From Plasmopara viticola (Eukaryota > Oomycota > Peronosporomycetes > Peronosporales > Peronosporaceae), in assembly GCA_001695595.3 (NCBI GenBank), contig MBPM02000009.1, forward strand, positions 434,001-498,000: DNA of 64,000 bases, given 5' to 3'. Shown here piece after piece: positions 44,561 through 57,725 of the stretch. Made by a program: the position numbers and the translations under genes. Below the pieces are notes generated by a model that searched no databases, was not told the origin of the DNA, and saw only the letters and a program-made list of their open reading frames with translations. The number at the start of each line of letters is the position of its first letter. Position 1 is the first letter of the stretch.

Positions 44561-46299
44561 AAATAAATGGAGATAACCACCTTGGCTCTTACGTGTTCTA
44601 GATGTATCACGTACCACGGTTTGTCCACAAAGGAAATGTCCGCTTAATGTCAAAGTTTTGATAGCTTAAATTCATGCTGTCGTCTGGATGAACACAAACA
44701 AATCCAGCTTCATCTACCTGTGCACTAGATGGCTTGAACTATGGCACGTAGACACACGAAAGGCGGCTACAAGTATATGCTTAAAGTCGTCGATCTTGTT
44801 TTTTCAAGCCCAATTTTTACAAACTGCGTTAAGGCAGTACGACAACGAGCCCAGGCTGATCTCATCATAAACAGAAAGATATTTCATACAATAAAGCTAA
44901 GTTTAAATTTTGCGGTTGTAAAATCGCGATGAACCAAGCTCTTATATAAAGGATTACCACACAAATTTTAGGTCATCTATCTCCTTGTTTGATGCAGCAA
45001 CGTAACAACCTAAAGAATACTGCGCCAATCAATCTTCAATACAGATTGTTAATGGTCACCGTTCATTTTAGAACAATTATTTGAGCCAATATATCTAGTC
45101 TACTAAAATGCTTCAAACTAAACTATTTTTTTGCACGGAGGCAAAGATGCCTTCATTGAAGCGAACGAAATTTTCGCGGCAATAATGTATTTTTCACTGG
45201 GAAGGCTCCAGTCATAGACAGCTGAAGCATTATAAATAAGCTACAAACATTTGGGTATAAGTATGCGAGGTTACTTACAATATTAAATTGTCCAATAGAA
45301 AAATTATTAATTTCGGTGGCGTGTGTATATACTTTGCTAAGCAAAACAGAAGTCCAACTCTTGACAATAGATTATCACCTTTAAAAATTATTGAACTATG
45401 ATCTGGTGCTTGTGTAAGTGTCTATCCGACACTACAGCTGCGACATCCACATTTTCCCTACACAACCAAGTAGATTGAAGCGCTTACATGGAAAAATCTT
45501 ACGTCAGCTGTCTCTCACCAGACGTCCCTGAGGCTACTGCCACGTCCATCGTTTAGCTTAGTAGCACAGTCGTTTGACAGCAACAACAATTGGCCGCTAA
45601 GCATATAGCGTGCCTGATGCCTAACAAAGCTGAAGCTATTCTCTGACGACACCTCAGCGAATCAAGATCACCAATTTGCTGAGCTTGCAGGGGTACTCTA
45701 CCAGTTACAAAACTTGTACTAATATGTGAATCCCGGCACAATTTTTACGCTGAGTCTAGACAGGATACTATTATGGGCTCATTTGCATCGGTAAGGCATA
45801 GCACGAGTGTTTTGTACACTTTCGAGACGTTGAGCCGTACGCACATCGAGTTGTGCACGTCTGACGATGCGCTGGCCTAGTGAGGCGATTTCCAGCCCAC
45901 TGTTTGTGGCACACATTCCGCACTTAATTCTTTTCTAACAAAGTATACTTTGTGACTTTGTGTATAGTATCACATCTTCGAGACGCCGTGCCTGACAAAG
46001 CAATTCATAAATACTTTTGCACAAAAACGTACGAGACCAATCCTAATTAAGCCCCTTGAAAATTTCGCGAGTGCATTGTATACTTCAACATTGTCGGCTA
46101 CACTGGTAATGAGACGCAGATAAAGTACTTGGAAGAACAAATTGTGTTTCGTGCAACACCACCAGCGCACGTTTAAAGGAAAAAAACTGTTTTTGCTACA
46201 ACCCCCACAGCGCGGCCGCATGGCACTTTGATGCCAGCAGAAGTGCCAATTACATCTTAATCTTTCGACATTTCGACAGGCCAATGAGTACAATGTCTT

Positions 46300-49170
46300 G
46301 ATAAAAGTATTATTTTGTACCATTTTGACTGTACGATTAATTTAAAGTTACACCAAAATCGCTCAAACGCGTTTACTGCGTAATAGCAAATCTGAACATT
46401 ACTTAATATAGGCTATATTATGTCATGTCTAATTTTCATGATCAATCTCGGTATACGCTTGCGCCAGCTTTTATATAAATATATATTTTTGAATACGTAA
46501 CACCCGTGATTGGTGAGAAGATAAGTACTTTAGTGAGTGACAGCACAAGCTCTAATCGAATGTGCATCACTTTCTTTTTTATTGCAGTTTGATCCACTCA
46601 ACCATATTATTTCTTTACTTAGCGTACAATTTCTACGTGGGACAAAACACTCCCCAATCCAATAAAATATCTTTTGGCTTTGACAAACACGTAGCATACA
46701 TACGAAACCATCTTTTCGCCATTAGAGCACCAGTTCCAATAGACTTCGTCGTTCTGAAGATGTTCAAGAGTATTTAAAAAAAGGCAAGTTATCACTCGGT
46801 GAAAGTTGGATCGAACAGCTTTTCGTGCGTCGCTGTATAGACCATCAATTGCTTTGCATAAAAGGCATACGAATGCTTTCGTTTAACGTGAGTTTCGAAA
46901 GAACATCTGGTCTCCGTAGCTGTATATCTACACCAAGCATCGTTTGAATAACTATTTATCCTCACAGATGTGATTTCTTTAACCTTTTAAGTATTCAGCT
47001 TCACAAGTCGCGAGGTTGAGGCAATTGCTTTATTGGTTCATGCCCATCGCGTTGTATAATCAAATTCGAATTTGCCGAGATAAAGATTTTATTATATCGA
47101 TGGAGCAGTAATGAATATTAGTATTGCTGACATAGTCCCATTTCAATTCAGTATCTTAGCTCAGTGATTAACAATACTCCACAGAACTGGAAAACAGTAT
47201 TTATAATCTACCTGTACCTTTCCCCGACGTCACGTACTCGGGTTAGCTGACTTGAGCACAAGTGCTTGATTGCGCCTAGACACTGCTCACCAAAATTGTA
47301 TTCGCCATCATCGTCAGCTTGTCCTGAAAGCCAGATTTCGGCATCCGCCGTATTCTTTCGCATCATCCTCAAGAAATTTCGTCTGCTCTCACGACAATAT
47401 CTTTCTGCTTTAGTGCTCAATTCTTCACAATATATAGGCCCCACCCTTTATATGAGTCATACATGCTGCTCGAACAAGTGTAAGTGCGTTAAGATTTTCC
47501 GAAAGGAACTCGACTAGGTTTGCCTCTACCACTCGTGTAGCGCGGCTCTACTTTCAAGAGGTGATAGAAGTGAATACTCATCGAGATGCTAGAGTAACTA
47601 GAAAATATTAGCCTACGTATAGTGAAAAAAATGTAATCTGCTAGGTCGCACCTATGCTATGTTCGAGTACAGTCAATAAACTAGCACTGAGATTGACAAT
47701 AACTTGAGTAAGTGGAAGAAGATGTCCGATGGCAGGTGTTTAATCCGAGAGGTAGTCGACGTTGTGTTGTCAAACTTGCGAGACAACATCATTAGTTGGT
47801 ATTTGCTCTAATAGGGAATGTGTTTGTAAAACATGGGATGCGAGCACTTAGTAGAAGGATATACTATATCTTTTTACATTTGAAATGGAAAATGTCGAGC
47901 TCAAACTGTCAAAAAACAAGTTGAAGACGATACTTGCCTGCTCAATCTGGATATTATAGTACATTGATGGTAAACTGTGTTTTTTTCGGGAAGCTTTAGG
48001 TCCGATTTATCTGATATCAATCGCTTCAGTTAAAAAGAACTAGACTTATGAAAATACTATCAATACCATAGTATCAACAATTTCTAAGCGTTCGAAATAC
48101 TTTATGCTCAACGGCGACGCCTCTTCTACTACCCCAGACTGGTTTGATGTCTTGCTTACGACATATCACTCGAACAATCGCGCATAATTATGTTAATAAG
48201 CAATCGCTACTGCAAAAGACAAAATAAGAGAGGTGCAAAGCCACGGCTTTACAAATGCATCGATCGACAATTTTAACATTATTTAAGTTACGATAATCAT
48301 GCTGAATGTAACATTTAATCTCAAAGTGTGAGGTAAACTTTATTTAAATGGTATATTTTACAGCCACTATCTGGCATAGCAATCTTTACCAACATGAATG
48401 AGATCGTACCTATTGGATTATGTACTAGTTTTTGATTATATCTCCTTAGTGCTAAGTACCAACTTCATATTATTGAATAATATATCACGTGACTAATGTC
48501 ACACAATATGGTAAGACCACGAGTAAGTGTGACTTTCACAAATTTCGGTGGCCCCATTACACTCTCATATACAAGCTTTCAATAGTCCGAGCTCGTACAA
48601 GTCTAATTTTTTTCAAAACCGTCTGTATGTCACAAGTCACTCTACCTTGTGTCTTCTACCAGACATCCGCACAACAAGCTGTACAAGCCTTACATCTCAA
48701 ACTTCAGAAGGTATGTTTGGCAAATATGAACAAGGCGCTATTTTGTCTCAGCGGCCAAAGCACTCTCCAAAGCGTTGTCTTGTTTCCGAACTAGCTAATT
48801 AAACCAGTACAGGTGACGATAAGAGGACTGACAGAACCACTATGTCGATAATAAGGTAACCCTTACATGGACTTTGAGCAACAGGCCAAGCCTGGAGCTC
48901 ACAATCAGAAAGGTCGACCTCCCGACGCGGTTCAGACTCCTGAGCCAAGGGGCGCGGCAGTCAGTCGAACCTTACGGCTTGTGAGAGGGTCTTTTTCAAG
49001 GGCCCTAGCTCTTCGGGGTCGTCTCGAAAAAAACGCGGCCTAATTATCTGCGGTATCCGATGAGCAATAGGATGTGCATATAATCAGATGCTCAGGCGTT
49101 GTTGCTTTACCCAAAAAGATGCAGGGCCACGGTGAAAGCGGTTTTTCCGACGCTCCTTGAATGTTATAGT
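46300..49170. repeat. Block C, copy C3 (inverted)
   Basis: This is the inverted counterpart of 9769-13430. Landmarks are 47210-47520 with 12160-12500 and 48866-49170 with 9769-10130. It includes an LTR-like repeat (about 48350-48570) and a broken version of the frame that is open at 9769-10218. Confidence 0.75.
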
Positions 49171-49458
49171 CAGCGGAAGAGCATATAGTGAAGCAGAGGT
49201 GGTAGCTTCTTACCGTTAATCCCTTTTCACAACGCTCATGGACGCCGTTGGTTCAGCTCCGACAAACTTATTCCAAGATTGTTATGATCGAGCATTGTAT
49301 TCTATGGTGAAGTACACGCGAGAAGGTTCAGCTTTTGGGAATCGCAGAGTATACAAAGAGCTGCCATAGTTATTTGATTATACAAAGCGTAAGATATGTA
49401 TTTGACCTTTACTCATACCACCGATGTTACAAGGGCAAGATGAGCTTGAGGCATATTT

Positions 49459-49525
49459 TTTAGTGAATGCAGTGCTTGGGCTGAATGAGTTTAGGGTTTA
49501 GTGAATGCAGTGCTTGGGCTGAATG
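49459..49525 (+). repeat. Short direct repeat (29 bp twice, 38-bp spacing)
   Basis: The 29-bp sequence beginning tttagtgaatgcagtgcttg is present at 49459-49487 and 49497-49525 without mismatch, so the duplication is recent. Confidence 0.85.
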
Positions 49526-49859
49526 CGTTACCACCTGGCAGAGGCGTATGTCATAAAATGACTCTGTTGCAGAAGCTAAAAATTACGTAATACAGCAGTA
49601 TTCTTTATAAAAGAAGCAAAGTACGCATTTTATTTCAGAAGCACGCGTCGAAAAATTGAGCCTCTCACTCCTCGCCGACATTTGAGTCAGACAGCTGAAG
49701 GGCAAACAACGCATCATACGCGCTTACAATAAGTCAAACACAGTCATTATTCCGTCAAAGATACCAAGTTCTTGCTGCAAAAAAACATGGCGAAATGCAC
49801 AATGTATAACGCACTCGGCTTAGTCGACCTGAAGCGTTAACTCCTCACGCGAGAAAGAG

Positions 49860-50770
49860 GCATTGCGTTGACTGCGGTCAGTACGTTGGAAGCTGTCTGC
49901 CATGCCTTAACGGCTTTTTACTACGGCTGTGACGAATTGATTGGTGATGCAGTTACTAAAAACTTATAGATGTATTCACAAACATACTTCGATGTCATAT
50001 TTCTTGATAGCCGTGCAGAGCACATAAAGATTAATCCAATGAGTCGAACTCTTTACTTGCAAGTAAGGCTTAAAGGTATGAAAATAAACGGGCTTTTATG
50101 CTAGTGCCGATTAATACAAAGACTACCCTTTCTTGATGTCTCCAAGCAGATCCTGTTTAGATTAAGGCTATGGTGGATTATTTGGTTTCATTGAAGCAGA
50201 GAGACCTACGATTTTGTCTTGACATTCCCAATTACTTACAGGAGTATGGTGCAAATTAGATGAGATATGGTGAGGCCACTACTCAATCTCCCAAACAAGA
50301 CTACGGAACAGGTTTAATTAATAAAAATGAAGAGGCGCGCTAAATCATAGCGCGTATGACAGGCAGGTACATGACTTCTTTCCTCTTCCTTCGTTTCTGC
50401 ATTCAAGATGTTAAAGCCGACACCTGGAATGTCCAATGCACTTGAATATACTCAAATTTCAGATCGATCATCGGAGTTTTTTTATTTGATGAAGAAGTCG
50501 CGGGAATACATCGCGTAATATCTTGAGGTGGAGAGCACTTATAAAAGCATTTGGCGTTATGCTTAGCCTACCATTAAAGCCAAATGTGTTGATCCAACTT
50601 GCGTGATTTTCCCGGCTGCAGCTGTGCTATTGACTGTGTACTTCAAGCTAACAATAGTGCGGAAAATTATAATTACTTCTGTCAATAGCGATGCTGTAGC
50701 TCTAGTAAGCGGTGTACTAAGTAACACTCGTTAAGTGCACTACCTATCTGCGTAGAGCACTGGAACGGCA
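49860..50770. repeat. Block H, copy H3
   Basis: A third direct copy of block H. It is followed by a LINE piece (50771-51590) in the same arrangement as H2. No gene is seen. Confidence 0.65.
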
Positions 50771-50869
50771 CTTTTATATGGCATAGCACTTATGTACATA
50801 CGTGAGAAAGTCCCTTGATTTCTGTTTGAGTATCCTTTTTGATTACGAGTAGCAGGACGACGCTGTCCG

Positions 50870-51250
50870 ACGGTCGGCCTTGACATGAACGACATATACA
50901 TTTTTTTTCTACCTTGAGCCGTAATCGCGTTGCCTTTGCATCTTTTGGACACATATAAGAAAGTCGCCGTGTCATTTAGATGCCTGATACGGTCGTCGGC
51001 AAACGATAGTATACAGAGAATTTGTCAATACTAAATTTGCGTTCGGGAAAGCGAGCGCGCAAGCATGACTCCTAACAAAACACAAAAAGCCCTGGCAAAA
51101 TGGATCTCGTTAGCGTATTCCTGCGCCAAAATAAGAGTCGCTGGTCGAATTCTTTAGTAATAAAGAAACGACTGAGGACTGCCGTAAAAAGTCTTATTCC
51201 AAAATGTTGCACCAAATCTAGTGTTGAAGTACCATTTTTGTGCCGGCTCT
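50870..51250 (-). pseudogene. LINE reverse-transcriptase relic, copy 3, with intact FADD box
   Basis: The minus strand near 50985-51015 reads LCILSFADD, the catalytic box of non-LTR reverse transcriptases. The two other copies have lost one or more of these residues. The surrounding frame is broken, so it cannot be active. Confidence 0.55.
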
Positions 51251-51629
51251 CAGAGGCTTTAGCAAAGCCGATTAAGTAAGCGCATGCATTCGGATAACTG
51301 TCTTTGCACATTTTGTTAGTGTTAAAAGCGACGAGAGAGCGATGCATAAATTAATTTAATGCTGCATTCTTCACAAATTAGAAATAAGAGGTCGGTGCTT
51401 GACGCCTCGCCGGTAGCTTGAGACATAATTTGATAACGTATGATCGTGGTTGCTGTCTTAGACAATACCCCAGAAGCAGCACTTGCAATACGATATCATT
51501 ATTTTTATAGGGCGAATGTTTCAAAAGATTTATTGCCTTCTTCTCGGTCAAAGAGACGGATATAAGTAAAAAAATTATTGCAGTGCAGTGATAACTCTAA
51601 ATATGTTGCCTACACCGAATCAAAACTAA

Positions 51630-54600
51630 AGCCACTCACAATTATTACACACCGTAATCAAGAGCTGGATTAGGACTTAATCCTCTTCGAAACTTCGTTT
51701 TGATGCGTATAATGCTAAAATGTAAAAGACTTTTTATAGCGGAAAAATATATAAAATTTCTTGGATGCAGCCTCCGTAAGGGTGGCTATTCCCGGTGTTA
51801 TTAGCTCTTAGGCAAGTCGGCGCAGACTTAGAGTGCGGTACATATCGAAGAGCCTTTGTTTATGCTACTTTCGGTGGATGCGCGGAACTTATATACCATA
51901 TATATATAGGGACATAGAACCAAGCTCGTTCATTCGTCGCGACCTTTGAATGTCAAGCAGTTGTCGAAGAAAGAAATACATCGGCAGAATCCACAACTAT
52001 AGAACAAAATACGTGACGGCTGTCTTTGATGTCGATGCATCCGTATATACATGCTCTACTTTTACGACGTCTGTTCTGCACATTTAAAACCTTATAGCAT
52101 TTTCCCATGGCAAAGCCTTAGAATATGGGCACAATGGTAACACATGGTGATTAAATTTAGAAATGAGCGTATTTCATTAGATGGGGCTTGTCGAGCCGAA
52201 GCGCAGGAGCATGTATACTGACATAAATTGCATCAGAATTTGCTAATAACGTGTCGATGACTAATTTTTTAAATGAGTCCAAGCTGTTTGGTCATTTGGC
52301 TTTCAATGATGTATAGCAATTGAATAGTGCTGATCCGACATTATGCGCAATCGTGAAGCAAGCCGGTCAAAATCTTTCATTTTGAAAACGCCGAGAAGCA
52401 ACCCATAGTAGCCCAATTCCCACCATGATCCACACAATACCGCTTACGGCTGATTCCGAAAGCCTATGATACTCTTGATGAAGTCCATGATGGGACTCTA
52501 GCCTTCTTAAGGTAAAGTATATACATTCAGTAGCAATACTTGCGCGAATTTCTGCTAGTCTATGAGCCGTGAAACCCTTCTTGACAGGTCTTAAGGAAAG
52601 CCTGTTACAGGAGCCAGCGATAACCTTTCTGGGTTGAGAACGACCGCTCAGTGTCGTCCTTGATGGGTCATACCTCTTCAACGATAGTGCACTGCAAAAC
52701 GTAGGTGTCGAGGAGTGTTTTCAAGCTATTGCGTTGGAAGGCTTCTGGGAAATCTTATTTGCTAAGGTCAACAAGCTCTTTGCGATAAATAACATTCTTG
52801 TTGAACTCGAGGCTCATATGCTAGGCTGTAAGCCATTAGCGGTTTATACTTGCATTTAACGGTCGAATGCTTTTTAGTTTATCAGACTATAAGCTCGAGA
52901 CGAATTAAAAGCAAGGAAAGCAGAATGCTTGGGCCGATTTGCTATCGCATTTGAGATAAAAGCTCATGTCATAATTGTGATTTTGTATATATCGAATTTA
53001 AGCAGCATGTCCGCGTGCGAGGACCTATGTACAGGTCTACCAAAGACTCTGCAAAGCGATGAGAATTAGGGATACAAATGAATTGTCGGTGTCTCGTTGG
53101 AATCCGGGCTTCTTTCTTACATAGTACATATCTCATTTCCTTGGAGCCCGGTTATAGTTCACCGCGTGGCGGTCGTACCGGTCAAGAGAATACGTATGAC
53201 TACCTATTGATGACTAAACCTACAAGCGGTTCAGCATATATAAGCACTTGAAATGTGTGCCAGCGCGTAAAGCCTACGCTGATTGCAGCCGCACCATTGA
53301 CAAGCTTGCCAATGTAATTATGCTGTTGGAAGTACATTAAAATAAAATTGTGCTCGTCCTTCCAACGGACTCCGCAAAAAGCAAATATTAGATGACCAAT
53401 TGAGCAAAATAGCCCGGTTTGAGGTTGTGCCGGACATTTTGAAATTGAAAGTACTTTTCTAGACTGCATGGACTCTTATATTAGATTGTTTAAATGAGGC
53501 CTCGCTTTACGAACACTTCCCAGATATTTTTTTGAAGTTGCTTAGTACCAGGCTTTACATCACATCAGATCATAAACTGAACGGTGGTCGGACAGAGCGG
53601 GCAATCCAAGACCTTGTCATGCACTGTGTGCGCGGATACACCCATCGATAAAGCAGTAGCTTTCACTTGCTGTGTCTAATGCAAACAATGCCGTGCATAT
53701 CATAACGACCACCTGCTGTTCAACGAAAGTGTTTTGGCTAGCCCTCGCCTTTTTTTATGCCACCTCATTAAGGCGCTGTATTTGATACGTAATTTTGAGG
53801 AGTAGTTTGCTGATAGCATGCATTTCACATAGCGTAGGCAAGCCGAAGACTTGGTCGCGGAAAGTTTAAGCCTTTCAAATCATGTAAGAGACAAAACGGC
53901 TAAAGGTCAAAGTATCCAAAAAGAGTATCCTGAGGTTAAAGTCTTAAAAACGAATATATTACGCAAAAATAAAAAATAGTATAAGTAAAGGCTAGAAAAC
54001 GGCCTACAAATGCAAGTACTGGTGGCTTTGAGACTAAAGGGCGTTCGCGCTTTCTTATAGTGTTTAAGATTATGACTGAAAAGCTCGACGTGTAAGCTTG
54101 ACGTTTTCAAAGAATGTCAAGACGCTAAGCGTTTAATGTGGGCCTACCTACCCGTTCTATGTCTCGGGTCGCAAGAAGGTGGGAGAGTGGACACCGGGCT
54201 TGAGAAGGCACAAATCGGAAAGCCATACATTAGTTAAGTCAAAATTTGCTTTGTACACAGCGCGCCATAATCTATGTTTAAAAAGGCGCGAATCGGGCAA
54301 TATGATAGTGATGCGATGTGACTGTGTGCTTGAATTTCAATGTATGACTGGAAACAACCAAAACCCTCAGATCTGCGGAGCATTAAGATCCACCAGGCTA
54401 TGAGCTATGTTTGGCAGGCGTCCGTAACCGGCAGCATTATAGCAAAAAGAATGCAGTGCGCCGTATGTCATTCTTATTGATAAAGATGGCGAGTGCGATC
54501 ATCATATGGAGAACATTTCACGCAACGCCGCCGTCAGCTTCATCTCCAGTGTGTAGTGAAAGGGAGGGAGTATTTTTTCTATAAAACCTCACGTGAATTC

Positions 54601-56110
54601 AACGTCCTACTTCGACAAAACACCCTGACGTCATAATCGTTTTTGATCATGGAGATCAGCGCATTCGATACTAAGCTTTCCACTGCTAATATAAAAATAT
54701 CTGAGGCCACGAGCAGAGCTCGTCTCGGAGTATGGTACCCTTTGTAGAGCCAGTGCTCAGAAAAGTATGATGTGCACACAATGTGTAGCAGGACGACAGT
54801 CAACACCGGATCTTCGGCCAGCACATTCATTTCACATAAACCTTGCAAAGTGCGATCAGCAAAACTAGCTTCTTACACTTTGAGTTGTATGCTGAAATGC
54901 CTATCGTTATCCTAAGCACCCATGAGTCAATGAGTCAAGAATTTTATTGCAGTATCGACACCAATCCTCCGCCCCTTTCAGCCTCGAATCAAACACGACG
55001 CCTGCATTAACGTAGTTTTGTACGTCTTACAATATGGCTTTTATGCCTGTGAGCGTCCCACGCTAAGTGTTTGTCAAGATCGAAACGTTAAAGGTAAAGG
55101 TGTTACATTAATGGCTCTTCACATTTTCTCTCGGGTAATCGCAACGAGCTTATCTTGTAGCCCGCTAATATTAAGCGAAAAAAATTGCACCGCCTCTAAC
55201 CCTCGAGATTTTCTGGCTCATTGAGGTCGTTAAATATGAGCTTCAAATAAGAGGGCCGGTGCAGATCGAGCACAGAGTGCGGGGAGTGCGGTCTGAGAAC
55301 TATTGCAATATCGTGGTGTGCAGCGCACGGGCCCGCGATTGCATGGCTAAGATGAGCATGATGTATGCAAAGATTCACGCAAGGATCTATTTGGACTTAC
55401 CTGTTGACTGTACAAGTACAAGGCCCACGAGCACGCTTCAATTTTTCTAAGAAGAGCCACTTTTCTTTTCACATTTTTATGTGAGTCGTAGTCTGGAATG
55501 GGGAATAGATTTTGTTTCCTTTCGACAAAGTGTGGCCGGCGCGCGTGGTGCAGCAGTGCTCGATAAGCGACCAAATCATCACCTGATAGAATAGCATACC
55601 TAAGGCAGGATGCCGTGTGGCTATTAAATGATATAAACCTGGCTCGGTTTTCAAGTCTGACGATGCACCAGGTGCGGACAAGGTAGTCAATCGCTATACA
55701 CGCAGCGTTGTGCAGTGGCCTTTGAGGCTAATGTGCGGACTTCTGAAAAGTGGCACAAGGCACAAAGGTGATAGATGTTAAGCAAAATGTTTACGGGGAG
55801 AGGCTTGACTTATTTATATATACTTTGGTCTTTATAAGAAAGTGAACGTAACGGGTTTGCACGAAGCTAGTGTGCGTCACACTAGCTAATGATGTTACCA
55901 ATTTGTGTAACAGAAGTCACGTATTATTCTGATTAGCGACAGGAGGGCAGGATCTGAAACCGAGGGGTGAAAATATGATCATTACATGGTCTTATGGCCA
56001 ATGCTTAATGTATATCAGTAAAACTGCTATGACAATTTGTAGTTGTAGGATATCTATCCTTTGAACGCCTTTGTAGTCTGAATCAAGTCCAGTCCGCATT
56101 TAAATTCAAG
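51630..56110. repeat. Block D, copy D2 (uninterrupted)
   Basis: It matches 6120-9742 up to about 55160 and then, without a gap of more than about 60 bases, 13440-14345 up to 56110. The last 260 bases are an LTR-like repeat. Many indels separate the copies. On the minus strand at about 52367-52681 a 104-codon frame vaguely resembles the palm region of a gypsy reverse transcriptase (weak). The frame at 55196-55690 is the broken counterpart of 13410-14030. Confidence 0.75.
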
Positions 56111-56189
56111 GCAAGACGCCCTGCGATACTCGATGAGCAACTTGCGTCGCCAGCTTATATTCAAAATGGTCGCCGACTTGAAGAGTTTT

Positions 56190-56285
56190 CCTGTGCCGTA
56201 TTCGCATTATGTCAAGCATTGAAGCACCGACGTCCACATTAGTATTCAGCTAACAGATATGCTCATTAAGGCTCTTTCTCAGTGA
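56190..56285 (+). pseudogene. Probable Ty1/copia RNase H C-terminal relic
   Basis: The plus strand reads QLTDMLIKALS near 56245-56280, like the QxADxLTKxL motif near the end of copia RNase H. A stop interrupts the frame just upstream. It is a short match, so the call is tentative. Confidence 0.4.
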
Positions 56286-56289
56286 AATA

Positions 56290-57138
56290 CATGCCTTTTT
56301 ACATGAGTTACGAAAAGAGCGATCTAGATGTCTTGCTCTCAAGCCGATTATGTCACGCCGAACTTGAAGCAAGCGATGTCCACGACAACAGTTGCTTGGT
56401 GGGCAACGTGCACTCCGCGTGTATCGTCTGTGTCGTCCATTGTCCACAGCCCTCCATAATTTTCATGGTAGCAGCGATTGTTGCGCAGCATGTTACTTGC
56501 CACTGGACGCGCATTGTCAGGACCCTGACCTTGATGTCTTGACGTACGGCTGACCATGCGTCGGAGGGTATGCCGCGAGAGCCGCTCACCAAAAACGTTG
56601 CACAATCTATAAAACCTCACTTTCAAGCATAAAAAGTACATCGCCCTTGTTGTCTTGGCTAAAAGCCATTTACGCCGCTGAAGACGCTCAACAAGCGCTG
56701 TCCTTTACTATCACCGCTTAGTGCTTAAAGAGGCGCAGTGATTGGGCTCCCTTAATCTAATGCCAACTATGTCACTTATTATATGCAGCGGGAGTTGTGT
56801 CTTACGACCACCGCTAAGTGGTTTTCGTACCACTCCACACATAGCGGTAGGAACCAGCTCATACTGCCTTGTCTTAACGCTTATCATGTCATCACCGGCA
56901 CGAAGCACTACGCTCATTCGTTCAGTGGCTTGCGCGCCACTCTGCGCTCCAAAATTTTCAGTGTCCATGCCCGACCTTTAAAGTCCAACACGTTGACTGA
57001 CTTGCGCGTCAATAACGTTCATGCCTTCTAGCTTATGACTCATCAGTTCAGCAGAGATATACAGCTATAAAGCGCGAAGCAATTTGAGGGTATTGTGAGT
57101 GGCATCAATTACATCGTTTGATGTTTGTGGCATAACGA
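56290..57138. other. Unassigned, relatively GC-rich stretch before the tRNA gene
   Basis: Overlapping short open frames on both strands (for example 56348-56641 minus and 56711-56968 minus) show no domain I recognise. I found no second copy in the window. Confidence 0.4.
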
Positions 57139-57210
57139 TTCTCGTTAGTATAGTGGTTAGTATACCCGCCTGTCACGCGGGTGACCCGGGTTCAATTCCC
57201 GGACGGGAAG
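57139..57210 (+). tRNA. tRNA-Asp (anticodon GTC)
   Basis: A 72-base cloverleaf can be drawn. The acceptor stem TTCTCGT pairs with ACGGGAA (one G-T pair), the discriminator base is G, and the D arm contains GTGGTTAG. The anticodon stem CCCGC/GCGGG encloses loop CTGTCAC with anticodon GTC, and the T arm CCGGG/CCCGG encloses TTCAATT. There is no intron and no encoded CCA. A T-rich stretch a few bases downstream (57213-57218) could serve as a Pol III terminator. It is the first clearly host-type gene after 57 kb of repeats. Confidence 0.95.
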
Positions 57211-57459
57211 GTGTTTTTGGCCTCGTTCGCAAACTTGTTTCTGGTAGTTTCTCGAGCATTTGGCGACACTCACAAACACTTCGCATCATCAAGACCACGA
57301 ATAGCTGGTGAAGAAGTCACTCAAGGACCAGTTCAAAGCAATACACTTATATACTGAAGTCAAGAATTGTTTCTGATGGAGCTTAATTCCGGATCCTTCC
57401 GGCTGACGTCAAGACTCTCAAAAAGGCCTTTGAGCCTTTCTATTCCCTAAATGTGTCAT

Positions 57460-57725
57460 CTAAATCTATTGAAAACAGTGTGACACGGCACTGGTTGATC
57501 TGACAGGCAACTGTTTTTGGCCAGCTAGTGAGCTGTATAGATAAATGGCTTGTGAACGCGTGCATGTATAGAACGAGAAAGCGGGTAGTATCTCAGGTCT
57601 TTGGATTCTAATCAGCCCTGGGTTTGTGCAACTCAGCCACGTCGATACCCACGATGAGGTCATGCATCGCATTAGGGTCCACGACCAAACAGCGTTTGAC
57701 GCTATCAAAGTCGAGAAACTTCACC
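57460..57725 (-). pseudogene. Ty3/gypsy protease C-terminal relic
   Basis: The minus strand reads CLVVDPNAMHDLIVGIDV followed by a LHKPRADxNPKT-like stretch, close to the gypsy pattern DLILGMDWLxxHxPxIDWxxKT at the protease end. Stops follow. No protease active-site DSGA is visible upstream. Confidence 0.5.

Larger units (their letters stand above)
43000..46295. repeat. LINE relics plus block E, copy 3 (inverted)
   Basis: This is the inverted counterpart of 14600-17855, collinear throughout. It is followed without a gap by inverted block C3. It contains no intact gene. Confidence 0.75.
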
